In this document: one piece after another, positions 44,099 through 53,053 of the stretch | Layout of the letters: each line of letters starts with the position of its first letter | Position numbering within the stretch: position 1 is the first letter of the stretch | Notes under the pieces: model-generated | What the model saw: only the letters and a program-made list of their open reading frames with translations | Databases searched by the model: none | Told to the model about the DNA's origin: nothing | Translations under genes and position numbers: made by a program | Source of the DNA: Myxococcales bacterium | GTDB taxonomy: Bacteria > Myxococcota_A > UBA9160 > SMWR01 | NCBI GenBank assembly: GCA_022561775.1 | Contig: JADFQO010000009.1 | Location: 28,496 to 92,495, forward strand | Length of the DNA: 64,000 bases | Reading direction: 5' to 3'

Positions 44099-44983
44099 TC
44101 AAGAGCTGCGGGATGCGAATTCTAGAATGGGTGCGACGACGCGATCTGGGTGTTGCATGGGAGCGAGGTGGCCCGCGTCGACGTCACAAACTCGCGCATC
44201 GGTCATGCACGCCGCGAGCTTCTGGAAGATCGCGCGGGGAAACAGACCGCGAGCCGCCCACGCGATCAGCGTTGGCGTCCGCACCCGGTCTGCCGATGAC
44301 CAGAGATCGAACGATCCAGTGGCTTCGAAGATCGCCGCCTCGATCTCGCCGCTGCATTTGAGTTCGACCTGGCCGTCGGGCCGATCGGCTAGGCCCTCGG
44401 CAAGATAGAGATCCAGCGCCCTCGGATCCCAATCCGCGAAGAGTTCCTTCTCCAACCACTTCACCCGGGCAGCCTGGCGGCTGGGCCAGACCTGGCGCCG
44501 GTTGCGAGCACCCTCGGCGAGCGCGTTTCCGGGCGAGTCCGCTGAAGAAGCCGCCCGCGCCCAAGCTGGCGGTAGGATGACGGGATCGACGAGCACATTG
44601 CGCTCGAAGAGATCCGGTCGCTCAGCCGACGCCATCAGAATCGAGCTGCCGCCAAACGAATGCCCGATTCCCAATGCGACGCGACCGTCGGGGTGCTCGG
44701 CGGCGAGTATTTCGGCGACGCCCAGGACGTCTCGCCCGAAGAACTCCCAGCGGTAGCAGTCGGCGCCTTCGGGTTTCGAGGAATCGCCGTGCCCCCGAGC
44801 GTCCATCGCGATCACACGATAGTGGTCGCTCAGCCGCTCCGCGACCGGGCCCCACACACCCGCGCAGAACCCGGTCGCGTGATGGAGCAACGCCAGCGGA
44901 CCCTCACCGCCCCAATCGAGCAGCGCGATCTCGATCGCAGAATCCGGAAGTGCGAGTTTGCGGCGACGGACCTGGCTGAGCAT
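44099..44983 (-). CDS. Alpha/beta hydrolase
   Basis: 294 residues from the ATG at 44983, though no good ribosome site is seen; TTG at 45022 is the alternative. The fold is clear: HHATGFCAGVW after the first strand, DARGHGDS, the nucleophile elbow GHSFGG, and a late DAGHLAP with the catalytic His. An esterase, lactonase or C-C hydrolase acting in the cytoplasm. Confidence 0.85.
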   Translation of the reverse strand: MLSQVRRRKLALPDSAIEIALLDWGGEGPLALLHHATGFCAGVWGPVAERLSDHYRVIAMDARGHGDSSKPEGADCYRWEFFGRDVLGVAEILAAEHPDGRVALGIGHSFGGSSILMASAERPDLFERNVLVDPVILPPAWARAASSADSPGNALAEGARNRRQVWPSRQAARVKWLEKELFADWDPRALDLYLAEGLADRPDGQVELKCSGEIEAAIFEATGSFDLWSSADRVRTPTLIAWAARGLFPRAIFQKLAACMTDARVCDVDAGHLAPMQHPDRVVAPILEFASRSS

Positions 44984-45052
44984 GGAAAGCAGAGTTTGAC
45001 GATCGCAACAGCGTGGCGCCAACCCGCGGGCGCGACGCGGTATGCTTTCGCG

Positions 45053-45685
45053 ATGGGCGACGGACCGACGAGCCTCGACGAAGCACTGCGAGCACGCGTC
45101 GAAGCCAATTTGTGCGGATTCCGCAGACTTCCGGTTTCCGGTGACGGTCTGCGATCAGCAGCGGTGGCGCTGACCCTGCTCGCCGACGATCAGGGCGAAC
45201 CCTGCTTTGTGCTCACCCTGCGCGCGGCAAAGATGAAAAACCACGCGAGCCAGTACGCGCTGCCCGGGGGACGGCTGGATCCAGGCGAAACCGCCGAGCA
45301 GGCTGCTCTTCGGGAACTGTCAGAAGAAGTGGGTCTCGAACTCCCGCCGGCCTCCGTTCTCGGAATTCTCGACGACTACCCGACCCGCTCGGGCTTCGTC
45401 ATCACACCGGTCGTGGTCTGGGCCGGAGCCAAACACGAGCTGAAGCCGAACCCCCGGGAAGTTGCCGAGGTCTATCGGGTGCGCCTCGAGGAACTCGGGC
45501 GACCCGACGTACCGCACCTGCGAAGCATTCCAGAGAGCCCCCGCCCCGTGATCTCCATCCCCCTCCTGGGAACCCATGTGCACGCGCCCACCGCCGCGAT
45601 CCTCTACCAACTTCACGAGGTCGCCATCGAGGGGCGCGAGACGCGCGTGGTGGACTTCGAACAACCCGTCTTCGCCTGGCGCTGA
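45053..45685 (+). CDS. Nudix hydrolase (CoA pyrophosphatase-like)
   Basis: 210 residues, ATG start at 45053. The Nudix box is complete: G-x(5)-E-x(7)-R-E-x-x-E-E (GGRLDPGETAEQAALREL). The upstream LTLRAAKMKNHASQYALPGG resembles CoA/NADH-pyrophosphatase-type members. It hydrolyses nucleoside diphosphate derivatives. Divergent from the alpha/beta hydrolase across about 70 bp. Confidence 0.88.
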   Translation: MGDGPTSLDEALRARVEANLCGFRRLPVSGDGLRSAAVALTLLADDQGEPCFVLTLRAAKMKNHASQYALPGGRLDPGETAEQAALRELSEEVGLELPPASVLGILDDYPTRSGFVITPVVVWAGAKHELKPNPREVAEVYRVRLEELGRPDVPHLRSIPESPRPVISIPLLGTHVHAPTAAILYQLHEVAIEGRETRVVDFEQPVFAWR

Positions 45686-45717
45686 TCGCGCCAGAAGAGG
45701 CCGCCTGATTCAAATAA

Positions 45718-45781
45718 CGACCCGGCCAACTGCGCCCCCGCCAGCATGAACTATCTCAAACGACAACGGCCATGCGCGGGC
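45718..45781 (+). repeat. Dispersed repeat, family 2 (copy at 45.7 kb)
   Basis: The counterpart of 9892-9955, about 75-80 percent identical by eye over 64 bp. It starts 32 bp after the Nudix stop and runs into the tandem 74-bp units, sharing their TGCGCGGGC block. Confidence 0.55.
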
Positions 45782-45932
45782 CGAGCCTAAGACCCCAAGC
45801 CCCTGGGCCCCCGCCGGTGGCACCTTTCGAATCACCAGCCCTGGTATGCGCGGGCCGAGCCTAAGACCCCAAGCCCCTGGGCCCCCGCCGGTGGCACCTT
45901 TCGAATCACCAGCCCTGGTATGCGCGGGCTAG
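45772..45932 (+). repeat. 74-bp tandem repeat, two perfect copies plus a partial third
   Basis: The units 45772-45845 and 45846-45919 are identical and start ATGCGCGGGCCGAGCCT. A third copy breaks off after its first 10 bases and runs into the stop region of the DUF4404-like gene. The unit is C-rich with an internal GGGGCTTGGGGT-type segment on the minus strand, which could fold. Perfect identity implies recent duplication. Confidence 0.9.
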
Positions 45933-46201
45933 ATCCCCATATCGCTCAGCGCGTCCGCGACGCGGCCGATGATCCCCGTGAGGCGCGGGTGGCCTTTCTC
46001 GAAGCGCTCGAGGGTGTTGGTCAGGCGATCGCGAAGAGAACTCGACAGCTCTCGCTCGTGGGCGGGATCGAGAGCCTCGAGGATCTCCTCGGCCGCGCCG
46101 CGCAGTTCGGCGCGAAGCTCTTCATCGAGATCGTCTGGGGCTTCGAGCGCCTCGCGCAACTCATCGATGATCTCGCTCAGTGACGGTCCAGGATCCGACA
46201 T
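45929..46201 (-). CDS. DUF4404-family small protein
   Basis: 90 residues from the ATG at 46201 (GGAGG site 9 nt upstream). Mostly acidic helices (IDELREALEAP, LRAELRGAAEEILEAL) with the closing HPRLTGIIGRVADALSDMGI typical of DUF4404. Function unknown; soluble. Confidence 0.7.
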   Translation of the reverse strand: MSDPGPSLSEIIDELREALEAPDDLDEELRAELRGAAEEILEALDPAHERELSSSLRDRLTNTLERFEKGHPRLTGIIGRVADALSDMGI

Positions 46202-46401
46202 GTTTCCCAGCCTCCCCAGCCAGCCTACCCGGGTTCGCACAAACCTAAAGGTCCGAAATAGAAGGATTTCGCGGGCTTACGCTACAGCGTAATGCGCCCC
46301 GATGCACCCGGTTGCGCAGAAGCCCCCACAGTCGCGGAAAGAAATTGACCTCGGTTACCGCTTGGTCATACACTGGACACGCTGGTGGGGTCGGAGCGAT
46401 C

Positions 46402-47268
46402 ATGAGATCGACTGGTTTTGCAGCAGCAGTCGGTAGCACAGCGGCTCTCGTGGGGTTCGCGGGCGCGGCCAATGCAAGCGCCACCATCGACCTGATCTGG
46501 GCCGACACCGGCACGAATCAGATCAGCAACGTGTATACGTCCTCAGCCATCACCTTGCAGGTGATCCTGACCGCAGGCCCCAACGGCTCACAGGGCGCCG
46601 CCGTCAGCGTCGATTACAGCGCAGTTCTGGTCGCGCTTTCAATGCTCGGATTCGCAAGCACGCCGGGTGCCCCGCTGCCGCTTATTATCGTGGAGACAGT
46701 CGACACCGGATCGCGGGTTGAGTCCATCAACTCCTTCGCGCTTCCCCTCATTGGCCTAGGTACCGGCCTGGCAGCAGGTCAGAGCCACCAGCTCGGAACG
46801 GTCACGTTTCACAGGGCTCCGGCCATTGATGGGGTCTTCGAGATCCGGTCAGACGCCAATGGCCCGAAAAACGACGTCTTGGACATCGACGGCAACGTCA
46901 TCACCGCCACGACCACGTTCAACAGTGCGGTCCTGATCAACGCTCCCTATGACCCCTATGACGGTGACGGAATCGGAGACGCGCTCGACAACTGCTCGGC
47001 GACGCAAAATCCCAACCAGGACGACACCGACGCAGACGACTGCGGAAACCTCTGCGACGCGGACTATGACCAGAGCGGCGCGGTCGGAATCGGCGACTTC
47101 GGTTTTTTCGCGCAGTGCTTCGGCACCACCAACGAACTATGTCAACATTCTGAGCCGATCGGCAACGGCCGGCTTGTTGGCCTTATTGACTTCGGTTTCT
47201 TTGCGGCGCACTTCGGCAAGGTTCCTGGTCCTTCTGGGACGACGGCCGGGACCGCAGCCTGCCCGTAG
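46402..47268 (+). CDS. Secreted cohesin-like / dockerin-like calcium-binding protein
   Basis: 288 residues. The signal peptide ends near GAANASA. The first about 170 residues are beta-rich in the manner of cohesin-like or PEP-type exported domains. Thrombospondin type-3-like acidic repeats follow (DGDGIGDALDN, DDTDADDCG), then two dockerin-like half repeats (DYDQSGAVGIGDFGFFAQCF and the GLIDFGFFAAHFG segment), which would bind calcium. No LPxTG, PEP-CTERM or autotransporter sorting end is seen. It may bind other surface proteins. Confidence 0.7.
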   Translation: MRSTGFAAAVGSTAALVGFAGAANASATIDLIWADTGTNQISNVYTSSAITLQVILTAGPNGSQGAAVSVDYSAVLVALSMLGFASTPGAPLPLIIVETVDTGSRVESINSFALPLIGLGTGLAAGQSHQLGTVTFHRAPAIDGVFEIRSDANGPKNDVLDIDGNVITATTTFNSAVLINAPYDPYDGDGIGDALDNCSATQNPNQDDTDADDCGNLCDADYDQSGAVGIGDFGFFAQCFGTTNELCQHSEPIGNGRLVGLIDFGFFAAHFGKVPGPSGTTAGTAACP

Positions 47269-47429
47269 GAACCCTCACCTGCGGTAAGGGTCTAGCGACT
47301 TCGCTCTCGGGAACTATTTCTTGAGCTGCTCCCGTGCGACGGGAGCCAGGTTGCCCGTCCTGGGATCTAAACCACGCCACACCCTTTCGAGCTGCCACTT
47401 CGCCGCAGCCATCTCTGCCGACGTCCAGC

Positions 47430-48467
47430 CTAGACGTTGAATCGAAAGTGGACGACGTCGCCGTCTTGCACGATGTATTCCTTGCCTTCGACCCGGGCGA
47501 GGCCAGCCTCGCGGCACTTGGCCTCGCTGCCGTGTTCGATCAGATCCTTCCAGTCGATGACTTCGGCGCGGATGAATCCGCGTTCGATATCCGAATGGAT
47601 CTTGCCCGCCGCTCGCACGGCCCGGGAGCCGCGCGCCACCGGCCACGCCCGGCACTCGTCGGGGCCGACGGTCAACATCGACACCAGATCGATCAACTCG
47701 TAGGCGGCGCGAATGAAGCGATTGCGCGCGGGTTCGTCAAGACCGAGTGAGCTGGCAAATTCGATCTGATCCTCTTCGGACATCGATGCGATGTCCTTCT
47801 CGACCTGCGCGGAGAGCACCACGACTCCGAGCCCGCGTTCGCGCGCACTCGCCTCGATTTCCGGGTCGATCCCGGAGCCGATGCCGTCCTCGTCGGCGTT
47901 GATCACCAACAGCAGCGGCTTCTGGGTGAGAAGCGCGTAGCCCGCGATCATCTTGTTCTCTTCTTCGCTGAGTTCGAAGGATCGCAGCGGTCGCCCGCCC
48001 TCGAGGTGTGCCTGGATGCGTTGCAGGAGTTCGAGCTCACGCGGATTGCTGCGGTCCTTGGCGAGGCGCTCGACGCGGCGCTCCAGCAACTCGAGATCCG
48101 CGAGAATCGTCTCGGTCTCCAGGTCGGCGATTTCCCGCAGCGGCTGCGGTGCTTTACCGGCGGCGTCCGCAAACCCGCGCACCACCTGACAGAGCGCATC
48201 CACCTCGCGCATCGCATTGAGGATCTTGCGGTCGAGGCCTTTTCCTCCACCCCCCCCGAGATCCGTGAACGCGACCTCGGCGTAGGTGACCTTCTTTGGT
48301 TTGTAGAGCTCTGCGAGCGCGTCGACACGCGGGTCGGGAACCTTGACGACCCCGAGGTTGACCTTGTCGCGGCTGGCCGCGTAGCCCGTTTCCACGGCGA
48401 GGCCCGTGAGGGCGCCGAACACCGTGCTCTTGCCGCTCCCGGGGAATCCGACCAATCCGATCTTCAT
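47430..48467 (-). CDS. ychF: Obg-family ATPase YchF
   Basis: 345 residues, slightly shorter than the usual about 363. The start is the ATG at 48467, directly before [15 protein letters not shown]; the frame is open for 122 more codons upstream only because the 45-bp minisatellite has no stops. A helical insert and a C-terminal TGS domain ([18 protein letters not shown]) follow. YchF hydrolyses ATP rather than GTP and binds ribosomes; it affects oxidative-stress responses. Confidence 0.93.
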   Translation of the reverse strand: MKIGLVGFPGSGKSTVFGALTGLAVETGYAASRDKVNLGVVKVPDPRVDALAELYKPKKVTYAEVAFTDLGGGGGKGLDRKILNAMREVDALCQVVRGFADAAGKAPQPLREIADLETETILADLELLERRVERLAKDRSNPRELELLQRIQAHLEGGRPLRSFELSEEENKMIAGYALLTQKPLLLVINADEDGIGSGIDPEIEASARERGLGVVVLSAQVEKDIASMSEEDQIEFASSLGLDEPARNRFIRAAYELIDLVSMLTVGPDECRAWPVARGSRAVRAAGKIHSDIERGFIRAEVIDWKDLIEHGSEAKCREAGLARVEGKEYIVQDGDVVHFRFNV

Positions 48468-48829
48468 GGGACGCGGACCGTACAACACGGGGGCCGGCAG
48501 CGGCCAGCCGGCGCCGGCTCGACGTCCTTCAACGGCTGCCTGCGCAGCCCGACCAGTAACCGCTCGATGTCCTTCAACGGCTGCCTGCGCAGCCCGACCA
48601 GTAACCGCTCGATGTCCTTCAACGGCTGCCTGCGCAGCCCGACCAGTAACCGCTCGATGTCCTTCAACGGCTGCCTGCGCAGCCCGACCAGCGACCGCTC
48701 GATGTCCTTCAACGGCTGCCTGCGCAGCCCGACCAGCGACCGCTCGATGTCCTTCAACGGCTGCCTGCGCAGCCCGACCAGGATGAGCTCGGGAAGCCGC
48801 CTGAAGCAGTCTCACCGCCCTGTTCCCTG
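48468..48829 (-). other. 362-bp gene-free stretch in the ychF leader
   Basis: Between the SCO stop and the ychF start. It consists mainly of the 45-bp minisatellite (48518-48781). All the long open frames through it in both directions arise from the 45-bp (15-codon) period and are not treated as genes. I see no promoter motif I would defend. Confidence 0.8.
48518..48781 (-). repeat. 45-bp minisatellite, six copies of the core
   Basis: The core CCTTCAACGGCTGCCTGCGC recurs with exact 45-bp spacing (TGCGCAGCCC at 48541, 48586, 48631, 48676, 48721, 48766). Each contains a palindrome GGCTGC-CTGC-GCAGCC, so an RNA of either strand could form six hairpins. The spacer after copies 1-3 has TAACCG and after copies 4-5 has CGACCG, so copies arose in at least two rounds. 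It lies in the leader of ychF. Confidence 0.95.
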
Positions 48830-49531
48830 TCACGGCTCCAGCGAGGGTCGTTCCCCGAAGAGCACGGTCTCTATGTCCCGGAGCAGGAACTCAGGGTCGA
48901 GAAATCCGCTGTTATAGATATTCCGGATCGCGAAGTCGGAGTCGACGAGGAATACCTTGGCGATGTGGCGAATCACACCAAGCGGTTTCCCATCCTCTGC
49001 CGCCACGAGCCTGAGCGCGTCCTGCCCGAAGTCATCGAGGATGGGGCGTATCTCGCGATCGGACTCGGCAGTCAGAAAGCGCCAATCCCCCATCGGTTTC
49101 AAATGATCGCGCAGGATCGCCAAACGCTCGGGCGTGTCGTTCACGGGATCGAACGACACCGTCACCACCTGTACGCGGCTCGCGAGTTCGCGATTTGACG
49201 CGAGCATCCGGTCCATTCGACGCAGCGATGCCAATACCAACGGGCAGCCCCCGGCGTCTGGGCAGCTCGCGTACACAAAGGACACTACCGCGCAGCTTCC
49301 CGGCCCGATATCCAGCAGCGGAACGCGCCCTCCCGAAGCGCTCAGCAACTCGTAGTGCCCGACCCGGTCGATCACCGGCAGTTCGTAGCTGCCGGGCTCC
49401 GGGAGCTGATAGAGCGGCCGCCCGTCCACCGATTCGACGGCCCCGGCCAGTGCGAGAGCGGGCCACACCAAGGCCGCAAACAGGGTACGCGCGGCGATTC
49501 GGCTTTCGGCGACGGCAGGCGGGGGGGACAT
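48830..49531 (-). CDS. SCO1/SenC-family protein with widened cysteine motif
   Basis: 233 residues from the ATG at 49531. A signal sequence precedes a thioredoxin-like SCO domain. The copper-binding cysteines are Cys90 and Cys96 ([10 protein letters not shown]), five residues apart instead of the CxxxC of classical Sco. The conserved late His is present ([12 protein letters not shown]). Sco proteins help deliver copper to cytochrome oxidase or act as thiol reductases; no oxidase genes are nearby. Confidence 0.82.
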   Translation of the reverse strand: MSPPPAVAESRIAARTLFAALVWPALALAGAVESVDGRPLYQLPEPGSYELPVIDRVGHYELLSASGGRVPLLDIGPGSCAVVSFVYASCPDAGGCPLVLASLRRMDRMLASNRELASRVQVVTVSFDPVNDTPERLAILRDHLKPMGDWRFLTAESDREIRPILDDFGQDALRLVAAEDGKPLGVIRHIAKVFLVDSDFAIRNIYNSGFLDPEFLLRDIETVLFGERPSLEP

Positions 49532-49678
49532 GGGCACAACCTCGATAGCTCGGCGATGGTAACACCTTGGCGGGCCCCACCGCCTCCATCTGCGGGAGTG
49601 GCCCGCGGCGTGCGTTGTTTGGGATTTGGCCGCGCTGGACTTTCCTGACACGCGTCGGCACGGCACACTGCCCGTTCT

Positions 49679-50515
49679 GTGACCTACCGAATCCTTGCGC
49701 TCGACATCGATGGAACGATTCTAGATCCGTATGGAAAGTTGCCCGTGGCGGTCCGCGATGCTGTTGCGGCCGCTCGGCGCCGCGGCCTCTGGGTCATCCT
49801 CTGCACCGGTCGACGCTTTCGAACCGCCCTTCCCTGGGCTCGAGAACTCGAGCTCGAAGGCGCCATCGTCATCAACAACGGCACCTTGGTGAAGGACATC
49901 CAATCCGGCGAAACACTGCGACACGCCTACCTCCCAATCGACGAATACGCTCCGGTCATTTCGTTCGTACGCCGTCGGGGATCGCCGCTCGTCTACGTCG
50001 ATACCTATCACGAGAACGTCGACCTGATCACGGAGCGCTGCTCGGAAACCCATGCCTACCAGCGGGATTACCTGAACGACAACACCGACTTCTTCCAGAC
50101 CATCGACGACCTGCACGATCAGCCTCGATCCGACGTGATCATGGTGAGCACGATGGCCGACGAGGCGACGCTCACAGCGATGTACGAAGAGGCACGCGAG
50201 GAATTTGGCGATCGGCTCCGCACCCACACCCTGATCAACAAGAACTATCGGGGGCTGATCCTCGAATTCCTGTCGCCGATGTCGGGGAAGTGGCCCACGC
50301 TCGAGGCGGTCGCCGCCGAGGCAAACGTCGCGCCAGATGAAATCATCGCCGTTGGTGACGATACCAACGATATCGAGATGATCCGCCGCGCAGGGCTTGG
50401 GATCGCGATGGGAAACGCCGCTTCGGAAGTCAAGCAAGCCGCGGATCGCGTGGTCCGCAGCAACGCCGAGGGTGGTGTCGTCGAAGCAATCGAAAAAGCG
50501 CTGCTGGTCAGCTAG
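49679..50515 (+). CDS. HAD-superfamily hydrolase, Cof-type
   Basis: 278 residues, GTG start. Motif I LDIDGTIL with two aspartates, motif II in ILCTGR, and the closing VGDDTNDIEMIRRAG with the metal-binding acids are all in place. Cof-type phosphatases dephosphorylate sugar phosphates, flavins and similar compounds. Its TAG stop lies in a hairpin repeat. Confidence 0.9.
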   Translation: MTYRILALDIDGTILDPYGKLPVAVRDAVAAARRRGLWVILCTGRRFRTALPWARELELEGAIVINNGTLVKDIQSGETLRHAYLPIDEYAPVISFVRRRGSPLVYVDTYHENVDLITERCSETHAYQRDYLNDNTDFFQTIDDLHDQPRSDVIMVSTMADEATLTAMYEEAREEFGDRLRTHTLINKNYRGLILEFLSPMSGKWPTLEAVAAEANVAPDEIIAVGDDTNDIEMIRRAGLGIAMGNAASEVKQAADRVVRSNAEGGVVEAIEKALLVS

Positions 50516-50578
50516 GAACGCGATCCCAGAATGGGATCGCGTGACGCCGCAAGCGAATCCAAAGGATTCGCCCGCTAG
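50512..50578 (-). repeat. Dispersed two-hairpin repeat, family 1 (full element, reverse orientation)
   Basis: 67 bp, the reverse orientation of the element at 37550: hairpin 2 here is GCGATCCCA-GAA-TGGGATCGC, then GTGACGCCGCAA, hairpin 1 GCGAATCC-AAA-GGATTCGC and CCCGCTAG. Stem 2 differs from the 37.5-kb copy but pairing is kept. The first CTAG contains the stop of the HAD gene. Confidence 0.8.
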
Positions 50579-50633
50579 CCTAGAGGGCCCGACTCGAAAA
50601 GGCGCGACGATCTGATCGGCTGGCTCCCGCCCT

Positions 50634-51635
50634 CTACCCCAACCGCATCGGGAAGATCGCGTCCAGAAGCAAGGCGAGAACGAAGAGCGCCCCCGCCCTC
50701 CGCGCCAACGAGAAGACCGGCGCCACGTACCACAGCGGCCAGTAGGAGCATTCGGGAGGCGCGAACTCGGGGCGCGGCTGCGAGTAGATCTTCAGCGCCC
50801 GCCACAGTTGGGGTGCGGCCGCGATTGCGAGCAGGGCCCAGACGCCGACTCTCCCGACGAGAACCAGACAGATCACGAAGACGAAGAACAAGACCATGAG
50901 CTGCTGATTCAGGAACAGCGCGCGATCCGTTCCCAGGCGAACCGGAAGCGTCCGGATTCCGCGTTGGGAATCGATGTCGATCGTGTCGATGTGCTTCCCG
51001 ATCAGGACGGCCGCAACGAGCAACGAGTACGGCAGACTGGCCACCAGAATCCAGGGTTCGAGGCCACCGGTCGTCGCAAAGTAGGTACCACCGACCATCA
51101 ATGGGCCCCAGACCAACGCCACGGCGGGTTCGCCGAGGCCGCGATGTTTCAGTTGAACGGGCGGCGCACCGTAGCCGACTCCGACGAAGAGCCCGAGCAG
51201 CGCGAAAGCCGCCACGGGCCAGCCCTGAACTTCGGTGAGGTACAGAATGATGCCTATGACGAGCAGGTCGACGAGCGCGATCGCGAGGATCAGACTGGAT
51301 TTCGAGATCAAGCCCGAGAGGATCGAGTGTGGGGCGTATTGGACGCGCCGGTACTCTTCCGGATCGATGCCCGTTTCGAAGTCGAGGTAGTCGTTGATCA
51401 TGTTGCTGGCGGCCTGGGCCAAAATCAGAGCGAACAGCGCCGCCACGAAACACCCCCAACGAGCATCGGGGTTGCCCACCGCCAGCAGACCACCAATGGC
51501 CCCGGATGTCATCGTCAGCGGGAAGAGGCTGGCTCGCGAAATCAACAGCCAGCGCGATACAGGATCCATCGCCCGCCCGGAAGAGAGGTTCTGGGTGCTG
51601 AGAATCTCTCCCCAGTTGCGGAGTTCTGATCTCAT
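50634..51635 (-). CDS. UbiA-superfamily prenyltransferase (MenA-like)
   Basis: 333 residues from the ATG at 51635, which has AAGGG 5 nt upstream; the GTG at 51653 is too close to its candidate site. The first aspartate motif is NDYLDFETGID, the second HIDTIDIDSQRG in the right place, with about eight helices. The first-motif form suggests the MenA branch (dihydroxynaphthoate octaprenyltransferase), but another quinone or lipid prenylation is possible. Confidence 0.82.
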   Translation of the reverse strand: MRSELRNWGEILSTQNLSSGRAMDPVSRWLLISRASLFPLTMTSGAIGGLLAVGNPDARWGCFVAALFALILAQAASNMINDYLDFETGIDPEEYRRVQYAPHSILSGLISKSSLILAIALVDLLVIGIILYLTEVQGWPVAAFALLGLFVGVGYGAPPVQLKHRGLGEPAVALVWGPLMVGGTYFATTGGLEPWILVASLPYSLLVAAVLIGKHIDTIDIDSQRGIRTLPVRLGTDRALFLNQQLMVLFFVFVICLVLVGRVGVWALLAIAAAPQLWRALKIYSQPRPEFAPPECSYWPLWYVAPVFSLARRAGALFVLALLLDAIFPMRLG

Positions 51636-51749
51636 CGAACCCTTCTGTGACACTTCCCAGGAGGCACGCCGCGCGCGGGGGATCGCATCTCCAGCCTAGC
51701 TGAATCGGTGGCCAGGTCTAGTTGATCTCGTGGCAAGAGCCATCGGGCG

Positions 51750-52856
51750 CTACTCGAGAAAATGATGCTCCAACTTCGCGCGCATTGCGGCATCCAACCC
51801 GAGCGCCTGTTCCAGGTAGGCGTCGATTGAACCGTAGCTGGCCACCATCTCGTCTAGAGCAGCCTGCAGATATTCTCGCCTCGCCTCGAGAAGCGGCAGC
51901 AGATCTTTGGGATCGGTCCTGAAAAAGGAATAGAGCGGAACCCAGCGAAGAACGAACCGGAAGAAATTCTGCTGATAGTAGTTGGTGAGCAGGTAGTCCT
52001 CGAAAACGGTCTCTTCGAAAACGCCCAGCGCGAGCAGCACCAGGGCAGACGCAAACCCGGTCCTATCTTTACCAGCCGTGCAGTGCACCACCGTGGGCAG
52101 ATTCTCCTCCCGCGCCAGCCGCTGAAACATCACGGCCCATGCCTCCGAGTAGTCGGTCACGAATGCTCGGTAGGCGTCCCGCATCATCTGCTCGACTCCG
52201 AGGGCTACCATGCCGCCAGTCCGGATCTTGATCCGCAACTCTTCGGAATCGAACCCTTTCTGCTCCACCGGCAGGTCGAGTATTTCGGGGGCATCGTTGA
52301 TGGTGCGGTCTGGACTGGCGATGCGCTCGCGGTCCGAGCGAAAATCACACACCAACTTGACGTCAAACTGGGAGAGATACTCGACGTCTGAACGAGTCAG
52401 CCTTGACAGATCGCTCGTCCGGTAGAGGCGATCCCAGCGAACCGTCCGACCATCGTTCGTCTCGTAGCCGCCGAGATCGCGAAAATTATCGCAGCACTTC
52501 AGTGGCAGACGCCGCTCGGCGGTGATTGCAGATGCGCCGCCCGATGCCGGTACGAGTTCGAAATAGAGCCTTCGGCCTCCCCGGATATCGGGGTCGTCCG
52601 CACCCGTCAACACCACCGACTGACCGTCCACCACCGCTAGTGGAATCGAACGATTGATGAAGGACGGGTCGATCCCCCGGTATACGACCACGGAATCGCT
52701 CGAAAAAGACGCTGGCCAGCGGATCCGAATGGAAGATTTGTCGAGCCGGTCCACGACCGGCCTCCGGATGGGCTGTTCAGAAACAAAAAAGGTTGGCGTC
52801 TCACACGCGACGAATGCAATCGCGATGGCGGCGAGAGTCGAGAGGCGGATCAACAT
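51750..52856 (-). CDS. Tyrosine/serine phosphatase (DSP-like) lipoprotein
   Basis: 368 residues from the ATG at 52856. Lipobox FVAC gives a lipidated N-terminus. Residues of about 30-110 are a beta-rich N-terminal domain; the C-terminal two-thirds has CCDNFRDLGGYETNDGRTVRW and the catalytic loop HCTAGKDRTG (C-x5-R). The DRTG form is shared with bacterial phosphatases of the Y_phosphatase3 family that act on phosphotyrosine or phosphoinositides. Its partner of similar type is partial at the window end. Confidence 0.85.
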   Translation of the reverse strand: MLIRLSTLAAIAIAFVACETPTFFVSEQPIRRPVVDRLDKSSIRIRWPASFSSDSVVVYRGIDPSFINRSIPLAVVDGQSVVLTGADDPDIRGGRRLYFELVPASGGASAITAERRLPLKCCDNFRDLGGYETNDGRTVRWDRLYRTSDLSRLTRSDVEYLSQFDVKLVCDFRSDRERIASPDRTINDAPEILDLPVEQKGFDSEELRIKIRTGGMVALGVEQMMRDAYRAFVTDYSEAWAVMFQRLAREENLPTVVHCTAGKDRTGFASALVLLALGVFEETVFEDYLLTNYYQQNFFRFVLRWVPLYSFFRTDPKDLLPLLEARREYLQAALDEMVASYGSIDAYLEQALGLDAAMRAKLEHHFLE

Positions 52857-53053
52857 CGGTCTCTCGAGAACAGGCACTCCATGAGGTTACTGTAGCGTCG
52901 CAAAGCCACGATCGAACGCTGCCGATCCAAGTGGCCCAGCCAGCAATTTCTTCTCTGCCGTGTTGTTTCCCGACCGATCTCGATGAGAACGCCCCGCGTG
53001 GCGGGCGCTGCAGTTCTGGCAAGCCCGGCGGGTGTTGGTAGGCTGCGAGACCC

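Noticed and set aside
47314..47420. Short minus-strand peptide after ychF containing [19 protein letters not shown]
   Set aside because: It looks mildly protein-like and could be a gene remnant, but there is no start, ribosome site or family match to support it.
48518..48781. CRISPR-like array
   Set aside because: Repeats are contiguous 45-bp units with near-identical spacers and no unique spacer sequences; no cas genes are present.
48468..48833. N-terminal extension of YchF through the minisatellite
   Set aside because: The frame is open only because a 45-bp repeat has no stops; YchF normally begins at its [15 protein letters not shown] segment. Kept as an alternative in the minisatellite finding.
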